From Roseateles_C aquae (GTDB lineage Bacteria > Pseudomonadota > Gammaproteobacteria > Burkholderiales > Burkholderiaceae_C): a DNA stretch of 64,000 bases. The position numbers and the translations under genes are program-made. The DNA is taken from positions 186,001-250,000 of the forward strand of contig NZ_JAVXZY010000008.1 of the NCBI RefSeq assembly GCF_032337115.1. The letters run 5' to 3'. Of this stretch, positions 40,757 through 49,824 are shown piece by piece; the first letter of the stretch is position 1; each line of letters opens with the position of its first letter. Below the pieces are notes generated by a model that did not search any database, was not told the DNA's origin, and was given only the letters and a program-made list of their open reading frames with translations.

Positions 40757-41488
40757 ATGAGCAGCACCCATTTCGGATTCCAGACCGTCGACGAGCGCGA
40801 GAAGGCACAGCGCGTGCGCGGCGTGTTTGACTCGGTCGCCTCGCGCTACGACATCATGAACGACCTGATGTCCATGGGCATGCACCGGGCCTGGAAGGCC
40901 TACACCGTGGCCGTGGCCAATCTGCAGCCGGGCGAGCGCGTGCTGGACATCGCCGGCGGCACCGGCGATCTGTCGCGCGCCTTTGCCCGCCATGTGGGCG
41001 AGCGCGGCATGGTCGTGCACACCGATATCAATGAAGCGATGCTGCGCCAGGGCCGCAACCGCCTGCTCAACGAAGGCCTGGTGCTGCCCACCAACCTGTG
41101 CGACGCCGAACAGCTGCCCTACAAGGACGCCAGCTTCGATCTGGTCAGCGTCGCCTTCGGCTTGCGCAATATGACCCACAAGGACCAGGCCCTGGCCGAG
41201 ATGTGCCGCGTGCTCAAGCCCGGCGGCCGGCTGCTGGTGCTGGAGTTCTCGCGCGTGGCCGAGCCGCTGCGCAAGCCCTACGACTGGTATTCGTTCAAGA
41301 TCCTGCCCAAGCTGGGCCAGATGATTGCCGGCGATGCCGAGAGCTACCGCTATCTGGCCGAGTCGATCCGCATGCACCCGGCTCAGCAGGAGCTCAAGGC
41401 GATGATGAAGACGGCCGGCTTTGGCCACGTCGACGTGCACAACCTCAGCGCCGGCATCGTGGCGCTTCATGCCGGTATCAAGTGCTGA
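40757..41488 (+). CDS. ubiE: Ubiquinone/menaquinone biosynthesis C-methyltransferase
   Basis: SAM-dependent C-methyltransferase of quinone synthesis. The start THFGFQTVDEREKAQRVRGVF, the SAM-binding motif LDIAGGTGDLSRAFA and the central block FGLRNMTHKDQALAEMCRVLKPGG are clear. Length 243 is usual (E. coli 251). It follows DUF971 by 12 bases and is the last gene before a 380-base gap that separates it from the exopolysaccharide operon. Confidence 0.97.
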   Translation: MSSTHFGFQTVDEREKAQRVRGVFDSVASRYDIMNDLMSMGMHRAWKAYTVAVANLQPGERVLDIAGGTGDLSRAFARHVGERGMVVHTDINEAMLRQGRNRLLNEGLVLPTNLCDAEQLPYKDASFDLVSVAFGLRNMTHKDQALAEMCRVLKPGGRLLVLEFSRVAEPLRKPYDWYSFKILPKLGQMIAGDAESYRYLAESIRMHPAQQELKAMMKTAGFGHVDVHNLSAGIVALHAGIKC

Positions 41489-41868
41489 GCTGAGGCCTGC
41501 CGGGCGCCTTGTGCGTTGAGCGCCCGTCGTGCCGGGTCTGGCACAGTCAATTCTCATGGTTTTCCCTTGGGCGTCCCCGAATTCGGGGAGGACCGTTCGC
41601 TTTGATCGGTGCAGACTCATGCCTCGCGGCTACCATCGGGCCCGACCCTTGCCCTTGGTGGCTGGGTCAAGCGTTGGGAGACTGTCCGTTGCGGCTGGTG
41701 GGTGTTTGTTACGCCTGTCGGCGGCCTAGGGAGGGTCAGGTGTCACCATGCAAAGTTACACTCGCCGTTTCGCGCGGGGAGTGGCTGCGCGTGAGGGTCA
41801 AACAAAAGGCAAAAGAGTCCGTCGGCGCTGGTTGACGGGCTCCCAGGTCCAGAAAAGAAAGCTGAGCT
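41489..41868 (+). promoter_or_regulatory. Upstream region of the exopolysaccharide operon with a 16-bp palindrome
   Basis: No gene is supported in these 380 bases. TCCCCGAATTCGGGGA at 41574-41589 is a perfect, loopless 16-bp palindrome, the form of a dimeric regulator's site. A CTGGCAC element at 41539-41545 recalls a sigma54 -24 box but lacks the matching -12 GC. TTACAC at 41756-41761 is a possible -10 with a poor -35. The palindrome is clear; its role as an eps operator is inference. Confidence 0.4.
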
Positions 41869-42873
41869 ATGAACTTGATCGAGCAAACGCTGGCGCGCCG
41901 GCAGGGTGCGGCCTCATTGGCCCGCGTCAGTCTGGTGGCCGCTGTGGCCTCCGCTGCGCTGCTGCTGACGGCCTGCGGCGATGGCAAGAAGGGCGACAAG
42001 GCCTCGCAGACCGCCGCCAAGGTCAACAAGGAAGAGATCACCGTTCATCAGATCAACTATGTGCTGCAGCGCCAGCAGGGCCTGAAGCCCGAACAGGCCG
42101 AAGCTGCCGGCCGCCAGGTGCTGGAACGTCTGATCGAACAGGAACTGGCCGTGCAGAAGGCGCAGGACCTGAAGCTTGACCGCGATCCACGCGTCGTTCA
42201 GCAGATCGAAGCGGCCAAGCGTGAAATCATCGCTCGCGCTTACGTCGAGCGCCTGGGTGAAGGCATCGCCAAGCCGACGGCCGAGGAAATCAGCGCCTAC
42301 TACAACGCCAAGCCGGCGCTGTTCAAGGAGCGCCGCGTCTACAGCCTGCAGGAGCTGATGATTGAGGCAACACCCGAGCAGGCCGTGGGCGTTCGCGAGC
42401 GCCTCAAGAGCGCCAAGAACATGGGCGAGTTCGCCGACTACCTGAAGGCCAACGACATCAAGTTCGTCGGCAACCAGGCTGTGCGCGCCGCCGAGCAGCT
42501 GCCGCTGGCCAGCCTGGATACGGTGGCCCGCCTGAAGGACGGCGACTCGCTGGTCAGCCAGGCGCCCAACGGCTTGCAAGTGCTGTTCCTGGTCGGCTCG
42601 CGCAGCCAGCCGGTCGACGAAGCCCGCGCTCGCCCGGCCATCGAGCAGTTCCTCAGCAACCAGCGCAAGGGCGAACTGGTGCAAAAGGAAATGAAGGCAC
42701 TGCGTGACGCGGCCAAGGTCGAATACGTCGGCAAGTTCGCCGAAGCCGCTGCAGCGGCGGCCGCTGCGGCCAGCGCCGCGCCTGCACCGACGGCTGCTCC
42801 GGTCGCCCCGGCAGCGCCGGCTGCCAGCGGCCTCGATGCCAACTCGATTTCCAAGGGAATGGGTCTGAAATGA
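41869..42873 (+). CDS. epsD: EpsD family peptidyl-prolyl cis-trans isomerase lipoprotein
   Basis: A 334-residue SurA/PpiC-like protein of the EpsD family found in exosortase-B polysaccharide operons. A lipobox LLLTAC ends the signal sequence (Cys near residue 36), so it is probably a lipoprotein facing the periplasm. The SurA-like N-terminal region is followed by a parvulin-type domain (RRVYSLQELMIE to GLQVLFLVGSRSQP), then an Ala-rich tail. It may help fold or assemble the export proteins encoded next to it. The stop overlaps the epsE start by four bases. Start ATG 41869 has only a weak purine-rich leader. Confidence 0.87.
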   Translation: MNLIEQTLARRQGAASLARVSLVAAVASAALLLTACGDGKKGDKASQTAAKVNKEEITVHQINYVLQRQQGLKPEQAEAAGRQVLERLIEQELAVQKAQDLKLDRDPRVVQQIEAAKREIIARAYVERLGEGIAKPTAEEISAYYNAKPALFKERRVYSLQELMIEATPEQAVGVRERLKSAKNMGEFADYLKANDIKFVGNQAVRAAEQLPLASLDTVARLKDGDSLVSQAPNGLQVLFLVGSRSQPVDEARARPAIEQFLSNQRKGELVQKEMKALRDAAKVEYVGKFAEAAAAAAAAASAAPAPTAAPVAPAAPAASGLDANSISKGMGLK

Positions 42874-43718
42874 AGTTGAAGTCCAAGCAACCCCTGTCCC
42901 TGCTGATGGCTGCCGGCCTGCTGGCCGCTGCGGCCTTGCAGACGGTTCACGCGGCCGATGTTGCGCCAGCCAGCGGCACTGCCGCGGTGGCTGCCGAGTA
43001 CCGTCTCGGTGCCGGCGACGTGGTGCGCATCAGCGTCTATCAAAACCCTGATCTGCTGCTCGAGACCCGCGTCTCCGAGAACGGCATCATTTCCTACCCG
43101 CTGCTCGGGCCGGTGCATCTGGGTGGCCGCACGCTGTCGCAGGCCGAGCGCGTCATCGGCGATGGCCTGAAGAGCGGCAACTTCGTCAAGCAACCGCAGG
43201 TCACCATCGTGGTGCTGCAGGTGCGCGGCAACCAGGCCAGCGTGCTCGGCCAGGTCAATCGTCCCGGCCGCTATCCGCTGGATGTGGCCGATATGCGCCT
43301 GACCGATCTGCTCGCCAATGCTGGCGGGGTCGCAGGTAACGGCGCTGAAGTGCTGGTGCTTTCTGGCACCCGCAACGGCCAGCCCTACCGCCAGGAAATC
43401 GATCTGCCCGGCGTGTTCGCGCCTGGTGGCCGTGAGCAGGACGTGATCGTGCAAAACGGCGACGTGCTGTGGGTCGACCGCGCTCCGCTGGTCTACATCT
43501 ACGGCGAAGTGCAACGCCCGGGCGCCAGCCGCCTGGAGCGCGGCATGACGCTGCTGCAGGCGCTGGCCGCCGGCGGCGGCACGACGCTGCGCGGTACCGA
43601 GAAGGGCATTCGCGTGCATCGCAAGGGCCCCGATGGCAAGGTGCAGATTCTGCAGCCAGCCATGGATGAGGCGCTCAAGGATGGCGATGTGGTGTATGTG
43701 CGCGAGAGCCTGTTCTGA
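42870..43718 (+). CDS. epsE: Polysaccharide export protein EpsE (OPX family)
   Basis: A 282-residue outer-membrane polysaccharide exporter component of the Wza type. A signal peptide (1-29) precedes the Poly_export domain YRLGAGDVVRISVYQNPDL, then two SLBB domains: QASVLGQVNRPGRYPLD and VYIYGEVQRPGASRLE. There is no obvious lipobox. Wza-type multimers form the outer channel for capsule or exopolysaccharide. Start ATG 42870 overlaps epsD. Confidence 0.92.
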   Translation: MKLKSKQPLSLLMAAGLLAAAALQTVHAADVAPASGTAAVAAEYRLGAGDVVRISVYQNPDLLLETRVSENGIISYPLLGPVHLGGRTLSQAERVIGDGLKSGNFVKQPQVTIVVLQVRGNQASVLGQVNRPGRYPLDVADMRLTDLLANAGGVAGNGAEVLVLSGTRNGQPYRQEIDLPGVFAPGGREQDVIVQNGDVLWVDRAPLVYIYGEVQRPGASRLERGMTLLQALAAGGGTTLRGTEKGIRVHRKGPDGKVQILQPAMDEALKDGDVVYVRESLF

Positions 43719-43730
43719 CGCGGAGCTAGC

Positions 43731-45167
43731 ATGAGTTTTATTCAATTCCTTTCCATCATCCGTGCTCGCTGGAAGCTGGCGCTCGGCATCTTCTTCGGCA
43801 CCGTGGTGTTGACGGTGCTGATCAGTGCCGTGCTGCCCAAGAAGTACACCGGTGTCGCGTCGGTGGTGATCGATGTGGCCAAGCCCGATCCGGTCAGCGC
43901 CGTGCTCTATTCGGGTGCCCTGAGCCCGAGCTATCTGGCTACTCAAATTGACGTCATCCAGAGTGATCGGGTGGCCTACAAGGTTGTTCGCAATCTGAAG
44001 TTGACCGAGAACCCGACCATCCGCGAGCAGTGGAAGGAAGCCACCGACGGCGAAGGCTCCATCGAACAGTGGCTGGCCGACTCCTTCCAGAAGAGTCTTG
44101 AAGTGCGGCCTTCGCGCGAGTCGAACGTGATCACCGTCACCTACAAGGCGCCGGACCCTCGATTTGCTGCCGGCCTGGCCAATGCCTTTGTGCAGGCTTA
44201 TCTGGAAACTTCGGTGGAGCTGCGCGTCGATCCGGCCAAGCAGTACTCGAGCTTCTTCGAGTCGCGCGCCAAGGAAGCCCGCGAAGCGCTGGAAAAAGCG
44301 CAGGCCAAGCTGTCCGACTTTCAGAAGGAAAAGGGCATCATCGCTGCCGATGAGCGTCTGGACGTCGAGACGGCGCGCTTGAACGAGCTGTCAAGCCAGC
44401 TGGTGGCGATTCAAGCCTTGGCCGCCGAGTCGGGCAGCCGCCAGTCCATGGCCAACGGCGCGTCGGCTGACCGCATGCAGGAAGTCTTGAACAGCCCGCT
44501 GATCGCTGGCATGAAGGCCGATCTGGCGCGTGCTGAAGCCCGTCTGCAGGAACTGGGCTCGCGCCTGGGCGAAGCGCATCCGCAAGTGCTGGAGGCCAAG
44601 GCCAATATCAATGAGCTGCGCAGCAAGATGGACGCGGAAACGCGCAAGATCAGCAGCGGTGTCGGTGTGGCCAACACCATCAACCAACAGCGCGTCGGCG
44701 AACTGCGTGCCGCGCTGGAAGCACAGCGCAGCAAGCTGCTGCAGCTGAAGGCGGTCCGCGACGAAGGCGCCGTCCTGCAACGCGATGCCGAAAACGCGCA
44801 ACGTGCCTACGACCAGGTGCAGCAGCGCCTGAACCAGAGCAGTCTGGAAAGCCAGGCCACGCAGGCGAACGTCTCGGTACTGACTCAGGCTGTACCGCCG
44901 GTCGAAGCGACTTCGCCGCGCATGCTTTTGAACTCCATCGTGGCCGTCTTTGGTGGCACCTTGCTGGCGGTGGGCGTTTGCCTGGTGCTGGAATTGCTCG
45001 ATCGCCGTGTGCGCAGCGTTGAGGATGTGGTGCAGGCACTGGGCGTGCCGGTGATTGGCGTCGTGCCGCACCCGGCAGCGCGCCGTCTGTTCGGCCGTGC
45101 CGCCAAGGGCAGTCAGATGCAGCAACGCCTGTTGGGCCAGGCTGCGGCCGGCAAAGGGGCGCAATGA
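43731..45167 (+). CDS. epsF: Chain length determinant protein EpsF
   Basis: A 478-residue Wzz-type inner-membrane co-polymerase. Membrane segments lie near residues 14-33 and 400-425; between them is a long periplasmic coiled-coil (about 175-385). The Pro/Gly-rich block before the second segment appears as QAVPPVEATSPRMLLNSIVAV. It controls polymer length with the Wzy polymerase and the kinase EpsG, which overlaps it by four bases. Start ATG 43731. Confidence 0.93.
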   Translation: MSFIQFLSIIRARWKLALGIFFGTVVLTVLISAVLPKKYTGVASVVIDVAKPDPVSAVLYSGALSPSYLATQIDVIQSDRVAYKVVRNLKLTENPTIREQWKEATDGEGSIEQWLADSFQKSLEVRPSRESNVITVTYKAPDPRFAAGLANAFVQAYLETSVELRVDPAKQYSSFFESRAKEAREALEKAQAKLSDFQKEKGIIAADERLDVETARLNELSSQLVAIQALAAESGSRQSMANGASADRMQEVLNSPLIAGMKADLARAEARLQELGSRLGEAHPQVLEAKANINELRSKMDAETRKISSGVGVANTINQQRVGELRAALEAQRSKLLQLKAVRDEGAVLQRDAENAQRAYDQVQQRLNQSSLESQATQANVSVLTQAVPPVEATSPRMLLNSIVAVFGGTLLAVGVCLVLELLDRRVRSVEDVVQALGVPVIGVVPHPAARRLFGRAAKGSQMQQRLLGQAAAGKGAQ

Positions 45168-46066
45168 TGAACAACTCTGTTGAAGCCAAGGCTGGAAGTA
45201 CCGTGGACGCCTCTCAAGACACCAGCGCTGGTCAAGATCGTTCGATCGGCGACATCATCCGTGCCACGCGCAACCTGAGTGCCGCCGAAGTCGAGCGTGT
45301 GCTGGCCTATCAGCGCGAGAAGGGCGCTCGCTTTGGCGAGGCTGCCATTGCGCTGGGCCTGGCCAGCGAAGATGAGGTGCTGTCGGCACTTGCGCAGCAG
45401 TTCCACTACCCGCTGGCTTCGGCCGAGCGCCGCCTCAGCAGCCCCGAGTTGGTTTCCCTGAACGAACCGTTCTCGGTGCAAGCCGAGGCAATTCGCGGTG
45501 TACGCACCCAGGTTACCATGCGGGTCAATAACGGCGAGGGTCCGCGTGCGGCGATTGCCGTGATCAGCCCCTCGGCCGGCGATGGCAAGACCTATATTGC
45601 TGCCAATCTGGCGGTGTCGCTGGCTCAGCTTGGCGGCCGTGTGCTGCTGGTGGACGCCAATTTGCGCGATCCGCGTCAGCATGAGGTCTTTGCTGTGCAA
45701 GGCGGCAAGGGGCTGTCGACAATTCTCTCCGGCCGTACCGAGCGTTCTGCCATCCAACAGGTCGAGGGCGTTCCTAGCCTGTTCGTTCTGCCGGCTGGCC
45801 CGATTCCGCCGAATCCGCTGGAATTGCTGGAGCGTCCGGCCTTTGGCCTGCTGATGCGCGAATTGACCGGCAAGTTCGACCATGTTGTTGTCGACACGCC
45901 GGCTGCTGCCCAGGGCGCCGATCCTTGCGTGGTTGCCGCTCGATGCGGTGCCGCGCTGGTGCTGGCGCGAAAGAACGTGGCGCGCATTGATGGCCTGCGT
46001 GATCTGGTCGGTTCGCTGGCCGGCAGTGCCGTGCAGATTGCCGGCGCTGTACTCAACGAGTTCTGA
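45164..46066 (+). CDS. epsG: Chain length determinant tyrosine kinase EpsG
   Basis: A 300-residue BY-kinase of the EpsG family. Residues about 27-80 form an N-terminal domain resembling MshEN (LSAAEVERVLAYQREKGARFG, then GLASEDEVLSALAQQF), a fold that binds cyclic di-GMP in MshE. The kinase follows: Walker A SPSAGDGKT (135-143), Walker A' LLVDANLRDP (161-170) and Walker B VVVDTPA (241-247). No C-terminal Tyr cluster is present, unlike Wzc, so regulation by tail phosphorylation is unlikely. Start ATG 45164 overlaps epsF; ATG 45167 is equally possible. Confidence 0.9.
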   Translation: MMNNSVEAKAGSTVDASQDTSAGQDRSIGDIIRATRNLSAAEVERVLAYQREKGARFGEAAIALGLASEDEVLSALAQQFHYPLASAERRLSSPELVSLNEPFSVQAEAIRGVRTQVTMRVNNGEGPRAAIAVISPSAGDGKTYIAANLAVSLAQLGGRVLLVDANLRDPRQHEVFAVQGGKGLSTILSGRTERSAIQQVEGVPSLFVLPAGPIPPNPLELLERPAFGLLMRELTGKFDHVVVDTPAAAQGADPCVVAARCGAALVLARKNVARIDGLRDLVGSLAGSAVQIAGAVLNEF

Positions 46067-46071
46067 AGCCC

Positions 46072-46986
46072 ATGGCCACAAAGCCCGCCGCGGGGGCAGC
46101 CGCTACCGCGGTGGTGGCGCCGCGCCGCCCCGTCATTCCGCCCTCGGTCGATCTGCCGTCCCTGCTGATGGTCGTGGCAGCCTTCGCGCTGCTCTACCTG
46201 CCAGCCTACTACTCGCTGAGCCAGCAAGTCTGGTCGACTGACGAGCAGGGCCATGGCCCCATCATCCTTGCTGTGGCGGGCTGGTTGCTCTACCAACTGC
46301 GCTATCGCTTGGTCGAATTGCAGTCGCGCGCGGCGCCCGTGCTCGGCTACACGCTGCTGGCCTTCGCCGCGCTGGTCTACGTGGTGGGCCGCTCGCAGGC
46401 GGTGCTGATCTTTGAGGTCGGCTCGCAGATCCTGGTACTGGCGGCCTTGCTGCTGATCTTTCGCGGCTGGGCCGGGTTGCGCGCGGCTTGGTTCCCGCTG
46501 TTCTTCCTGTTCTTCATGCTGCCCTTGCCCGAGGCACTGGTGGCCTCGGTTACTTCGCCGCTGAAGTCGGCGGTATCGGCTGTGGCCAGCAATCTGCTTT
46601 ACGCGCTTGGCTATCCAGTGGGACGTGCCGGCGTGATGTTGACGGTGGGCCAGTACCAGCTCTTGGTGGCCGATGCCTGCGCGGGCTTGAACTCGATGTT
46701 CACGCTGGAAGCGCTCGGCATGCTGTACATGAACCTGATGGCCTATACCTCGGTCGCACGCAATGTGACGCTGGCAATCCTGCTGATCCCGATTGCCTTC
46801 GTGGCCAATGTGACCCGGGTGATGATTCTGGTGCTGGTGACCTACTATTTCGGCGATGAAGCCGGGCAGGGCTTTGTGCACGGCTTTGCCGGCATGGTGC
46901 TGTTCATGGTCGCGCTGTCGGTGATGCTGGTGGTCGACAAACTGCTGGGCTTTTTCTTCAAGACGAAGAATCAGGAGGCTGCATGA
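46072..46986 (+). CDS. xrtB: Exosortase B (XrtB)
   Basis: A 304-residue polytopic membrane protein, the transpeptidase-like enzyme that processes PEP-CTERM-type tails. The catalytic triad is Cys203 (VADACAGLNSMF), Arg249 (ANVTRVMI) and His270 (GFVHGFAGM). About eight hydrophobic segments are visible. Type B exosortases lie in EPS operons beside EpsI and are thought to link processing with polysaccharide production. Its only visible substrate in the window is the PEP-CTERM protein at 17941-19059. Start ATG 46072 follows epsG by 5 bases. Confidence 0.93.
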   Translation: MATKPAAGAAATAVVAPRRPVIPPSVDLPSLLMVVAAFALLYLPAYYSLSQQVWSTDEQGHGPIILAVAGWLLYQLRYRLVELQSRAAPVLGYTLLAFAALVYVVGRSQAVLIFEVGSQILVLAALLLIFRGWAGLRAAWFPLFFLFFMLPLPEALVASVTSPLKSAVSAVASNLLYALGYPVGRAGVMLTVGQYQLLVADACAGLNSMFTLEALGMLYMNLMAYTSVARNVTLAILLIPIAFVANVTRVMILVLVTYYFGDEAGQGFVHGFAGMVLFMVALSVMLVVDKLLGFFFKTKNQEAA

Positions 46987-47705
46987 GTGCTGAAGTCAGC
47001 CTTGGGGCTAGGCCGGTTCGCGGCCTGCGCCTGCGCGCAGCTGCCATCGCGGCTGTGCTGGCATGCGCTGCCATTGGCGCTTATGTCGCGACGCCCACCA
47101 TCCATCTGGCCGACCAATGGCAGAAGATGGAACTCGAGCAGGCTTTCCCCACCCAGTTTGGTGACTGGCAAGTTGATACCCGCGGCCCGGTCAGCATCGT
47201 TTCGCCCGATCTGGCTGCGCGGCTTAACAAGATTTACAACCAGACACTGAGCCGTATCTACGTCAATGCCAAGGGCGACCGTATCATGCTGTCCGTCGCC
47301 TATGGCGGCGACCAATCGGACGGCACGCGCGCTCACCGGCCCGATGTCTGTTACCCCGCTCAGGGCTTCCAGATCAATTCCAAGTCGTCGGACAAGCTCA
47401 CGCTGCCCGATGGCCGTGTGCTGCCGGTGCAGCGCATGGTGGCGCAGCTGAATGCCCGCATCGAGCCGGTGACCTTCTGGTTTGCCGTTGGCGAGTATGT
47501 GGCGGTCAGCGGTACCGATCAGAAGCTGGTGCAACTGCGCTACGGCCTGCGCGGCATGATCCCCGATGGCATGCTGGTGCGGGTGTCCAACATCACCGGC
47601 AATACGGCTGAGGGCTATGCGCTGCAGACGGCCTTCATTGCCGACATGAGCCGCGCCATCGAATCGCGCTGGGCCTCGCGCCTGCTCGGTGCGCCGCAGA
47701 AATAA
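46983..47705 (+). CDS. epsI: EpsI, exosortase-associated protein, B type
   Basis: A 240-residue protein with one N-terminal membrane segment (about residues 13-35) and a periplasmic domain. The conserved block RPDVCYPAQGFQI holds the family Cys. EpsI always travels with exosortases and may assist the transfer reaction; its chemistry is not established. Start ATG 46983 overlaps the xrtB stop by four bases. Confidence 0.9.
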   Translation: MSAEVSLGARPVRGLRLRAAAIAAVLACAAIGAYVATPTIHLADQWQKMELEQAFPTQFGDWQVDTRGPVSIVSPDLAARLNKIYNQTLSRIYVNAKGDRIMLSVAYGGDQSDGTRAHRPDVCYPAQGFQINSKSSDKLTLPDGRVLPVQRMVAQLNARIEPVTFWFAVGEYVAVSGTDQKLVQLRYGLRGMIPDGMLVRVSNITGNTAEGYALQTAFIADMSRAIESRWASRLLGAPQK

Positions 47706-47721
47706 ATTCAGGAGGTTTATC

Positions 47722-48843
47722 GTGGAAAAGCAAAAGGTAGCGCTCATCACCGGCGTGACAGGGCAGGATGGCGCCTACTTGGCCGAGTTTCTGTTGAAGA
47801 AGGGTTACAAGGTTCACGGCATCAAGCGCCGTGCCTCGCTGTTCAACACCGACCGCATCGACCACCTGTACCAGGACCCGCATGTCGACAACCGCAACTT
47901 CGTGCTGCACTACGGTGACCTGACCGACTCGACCAATCTGATCCGCATCATTCAGCAGGTCCAGCCCGACGAGATCTACAACCTCGCGGCGATGAGCCAC
48001 GTGGCCGTCAGCTTCGAGACGCCCGAGTACACCGCCAATGCCGATGGCATCGGCACGCTGCGCATCCTGGAAGCGATCCGCATTTTGGGCCTGGAAGAGA
48101 AGACACGCTTCTACCAAGCCTCCACCAGCGAACTGTATGGTCTGGTGCAAGAGATCCCGCAGAAGGAAACCACGCCCTTCTACCCGCGCAGCCCCTATGC
48201 GGTGGCCAAGCTCTACGGCTACTGGATCACGGTGAACTACCGCGAGGCCTATGGCATGTACGCCTGCAACGGTGTGCTGTTCAACCACGAAAGCCCGCTG
48301 CGCGGCGAGACCTTCGTCACGCGCAAGATCACCCGCGCGATTGCGCGCATTGCGCTGGGCCTGCAGGACTGCCTGCACCTGGGCAATATGAGCGCGCTGC
48401 GCGACTGGGGCCATGCCCGTGATTACGTCGAGATGCAGTGGCTGATGCTGCAGCAGGACCAGCCCGAAGACTTCGTCATCGCCACCGGCGTGCAGTACAG
48501 CGTGCGCCAGTTCGTGGAATTCGCGACCGCCGAACTGGGCGTGACGCTGGCCTTCGAGGGCGAGGGCGTTGACGAGGTCGGCCGTGTGACGGCAGTGAGC
48601 GGCGACAAGGCCAAGTGCAAGGTCGGTGACGTGATCGTGCGCGTTGACCCGCGCTACTTCCGCCCGACCGAGGTTGAGACCCTGCTGGGCGACCCGACCA
48701 AGGCCAAGGAAAAGCTGGGCTGGACGCCCAAGACCACGCTGCGTGAGCTGGTGGCCGAGATGGTGCAGTCCGACTACGCCGATGCGCGTCGCGACAGCCT
48801 GGTCAAGCTGGCCGGTTTCCAGGCCTACGACTACAACGAGTGA
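47722..48843 (+). CDS. gmd: GDP-mannose 4,6-dehydratase
   Basis: Makes GDP-4-keto-6-deoxymannose from GDP-mannose, the first step to GDP-L-fucose. The SDR nucleotide motif GVTGQDGAYLAEFLL opens the protein, with KRRASLFNT and the catalytic SxnxxxYxxxK region (ASTSELYGLVQE, SPYAVAKLYGYW). Length 373. The start is GTG 47722, whose perfect AGGAGG lies eight bases upstream. fcl follows directly. Confidence 0.95.
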   Translation: MEKQKVALITGVTGQDGAYLAEFLLKKGYKVHGIKRRASLFNTDRIDHLYQDPHVDNRNFVLHYGDLTDSTNLIRIIQQVQPDEIYNLAAMSHVAVSFETPEYTANADGIGTLRILEAIRILGLEEKTRFYQASTSELYGLVQEIPQKETTPFYPRSPYAVAKLYGYWITVNYREAYGMYACNGVLFNHESPLRGETFVTRKITRAIARIALGLQDCLHLGNMSALRDWGHARDYVEMQWLMLQQDQPEDFVIATGVQYSVRQFVEFATAELGVTLAFEGEGVDEVGRVTAVSGDKAKCKVGDVIVRVDPRYFRPTEVETLLGDPTKAKEKLGWTPKTTLRELVAEMVQSDYADARRDSLVKLAGFQAYDYNE

Positions 48844-49802
48844 TGAGCAGCAGCCCTGTTTCTGCGCTCAAGGCGGGCGCCAAGGTCTTTGTGACCGGCC
48901 ACCGTGGCATGGTGGGTTCGGCCATCGTGCGCCGACTGCAGCGAGCCGGTTACGAGCGGGTGATCACACGCAGCCGCCAGGAGCTCGACCTGCTGGATCA
49001 GCGCGCCGTGGCTGCCTTCATGGCCGCCGAGCGCCCTGACTATGTGTTCATCGCCGCGGCCAAGGTGGGCGGTATCCAGGCCAACAACGTCTACCGCGCC
49101 GACTTCATCTACGAGAACCTGACCATCGCCGCCAACCTGATCCACGCTGCCCATCAGGCCGGCGTGCAGCGGCTGATGTTCCTGGGGTCGAGCTGCATCT
49201 ACCCCAAGCTGGCGCCGCAGCCGCTGCATGAAGACAGCCTGTTGACCGGCTTGCTGGAGCCCACCAACGAGCCCTATGCGATCGCCAAGATCGCCGGCAT
49301 CAAGCTCTGCGAGGCCTATAACGCGCAATACGGGCGCCAGTACGTCAGCGTGATGCCGACCAATCTCTACGGCCCCAACGACAACTACGACCTCGCCAAC
49401 AGCCATGTGCTGCCGGCGTTGATCCGCAAGGCCCATGAGGCCAAGCAGCGTGGTGATGCCGAATACGTGGTCTGGGGCAGCGGCACGCCGATGCGCGAGT
49501 TCCTGTATGTGGACGAATTGGCCGATGCCTGCGTGCATCTGGCCGAGCAGGGCTATGACGGCCCGCTGGTGAATATTGGCACCGGTGAGGACGTGACCAT
49601 CCGTGAACTGGCTGAGACGGTGATGGACGTGATCGGTTTTACCGGCCGCATTGCGTTCGACAGCTCCAAACCCGATGGCACGCCACGCAAGCTGCTGGAT
49701 GTTTCGCGGCTTCGCGCGCTGGGCTGGCAGGCACGTCTGCCGCTGCGCGAAGGCATTGCGCTGGCCTACCAGGACTTCCTGGCACGCTACGCGCAGGCCT
49801 AA
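48843..49802 (+). CDS. fcl: GDP-L-fucose synthase
   Basis: NADPH-dependent epimerase/reductase that completes GDP-L-fucose. VFVTGHRGMVGSAIVRRL is the nucleotide-binding start, and SSCIYPKLAPQPL with YAIAKIAGIK carries the Ser-Tyr-Lys active site. Length 319. ATG 48843 shares a base with the gmd stop. Together with gmd it indicates that fucose, or a 6-deoxy sugar derived from it, is part of the polysaccharide. Confidence 0.95.
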   Translation: MSSSPVSALKAGAKVFVTGHRGMVGSAIVRRLQRAGYERVITRSRQELDLLDQRAVAAFMAAERPDYVFIAAAKVGGIQANNVYRADFIYENLTIAANLIHAAHQAGVQRLMFLGSSCIYPKLAPQPLHEDSLLTGLLEPTNEPYAIAKIAGIKLCEAYNAQYGRQYVSVMPTNLYGPNDNYDLANSHVLPALIRKAHEAKQRGDAEYVVWGSGTPMREFLYVDELADACVHLAEQGYDGPLVNIGTGEDVTIRELAETVMDVIGFTGRIAFDSSKPDGTPRKLLDVSRLRALGWQARLPLREGIALAYQDFLARYAQA

Positions 49803-49824
49803 AACGCCAGGCAACTCCGCAGCG

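Noticed and set aside
41539..41556. Sigma54 promoter before epsD
   Set aside because: CTGGCAC fits the -24 element but the GC of the -12 element is missing at the right distance.
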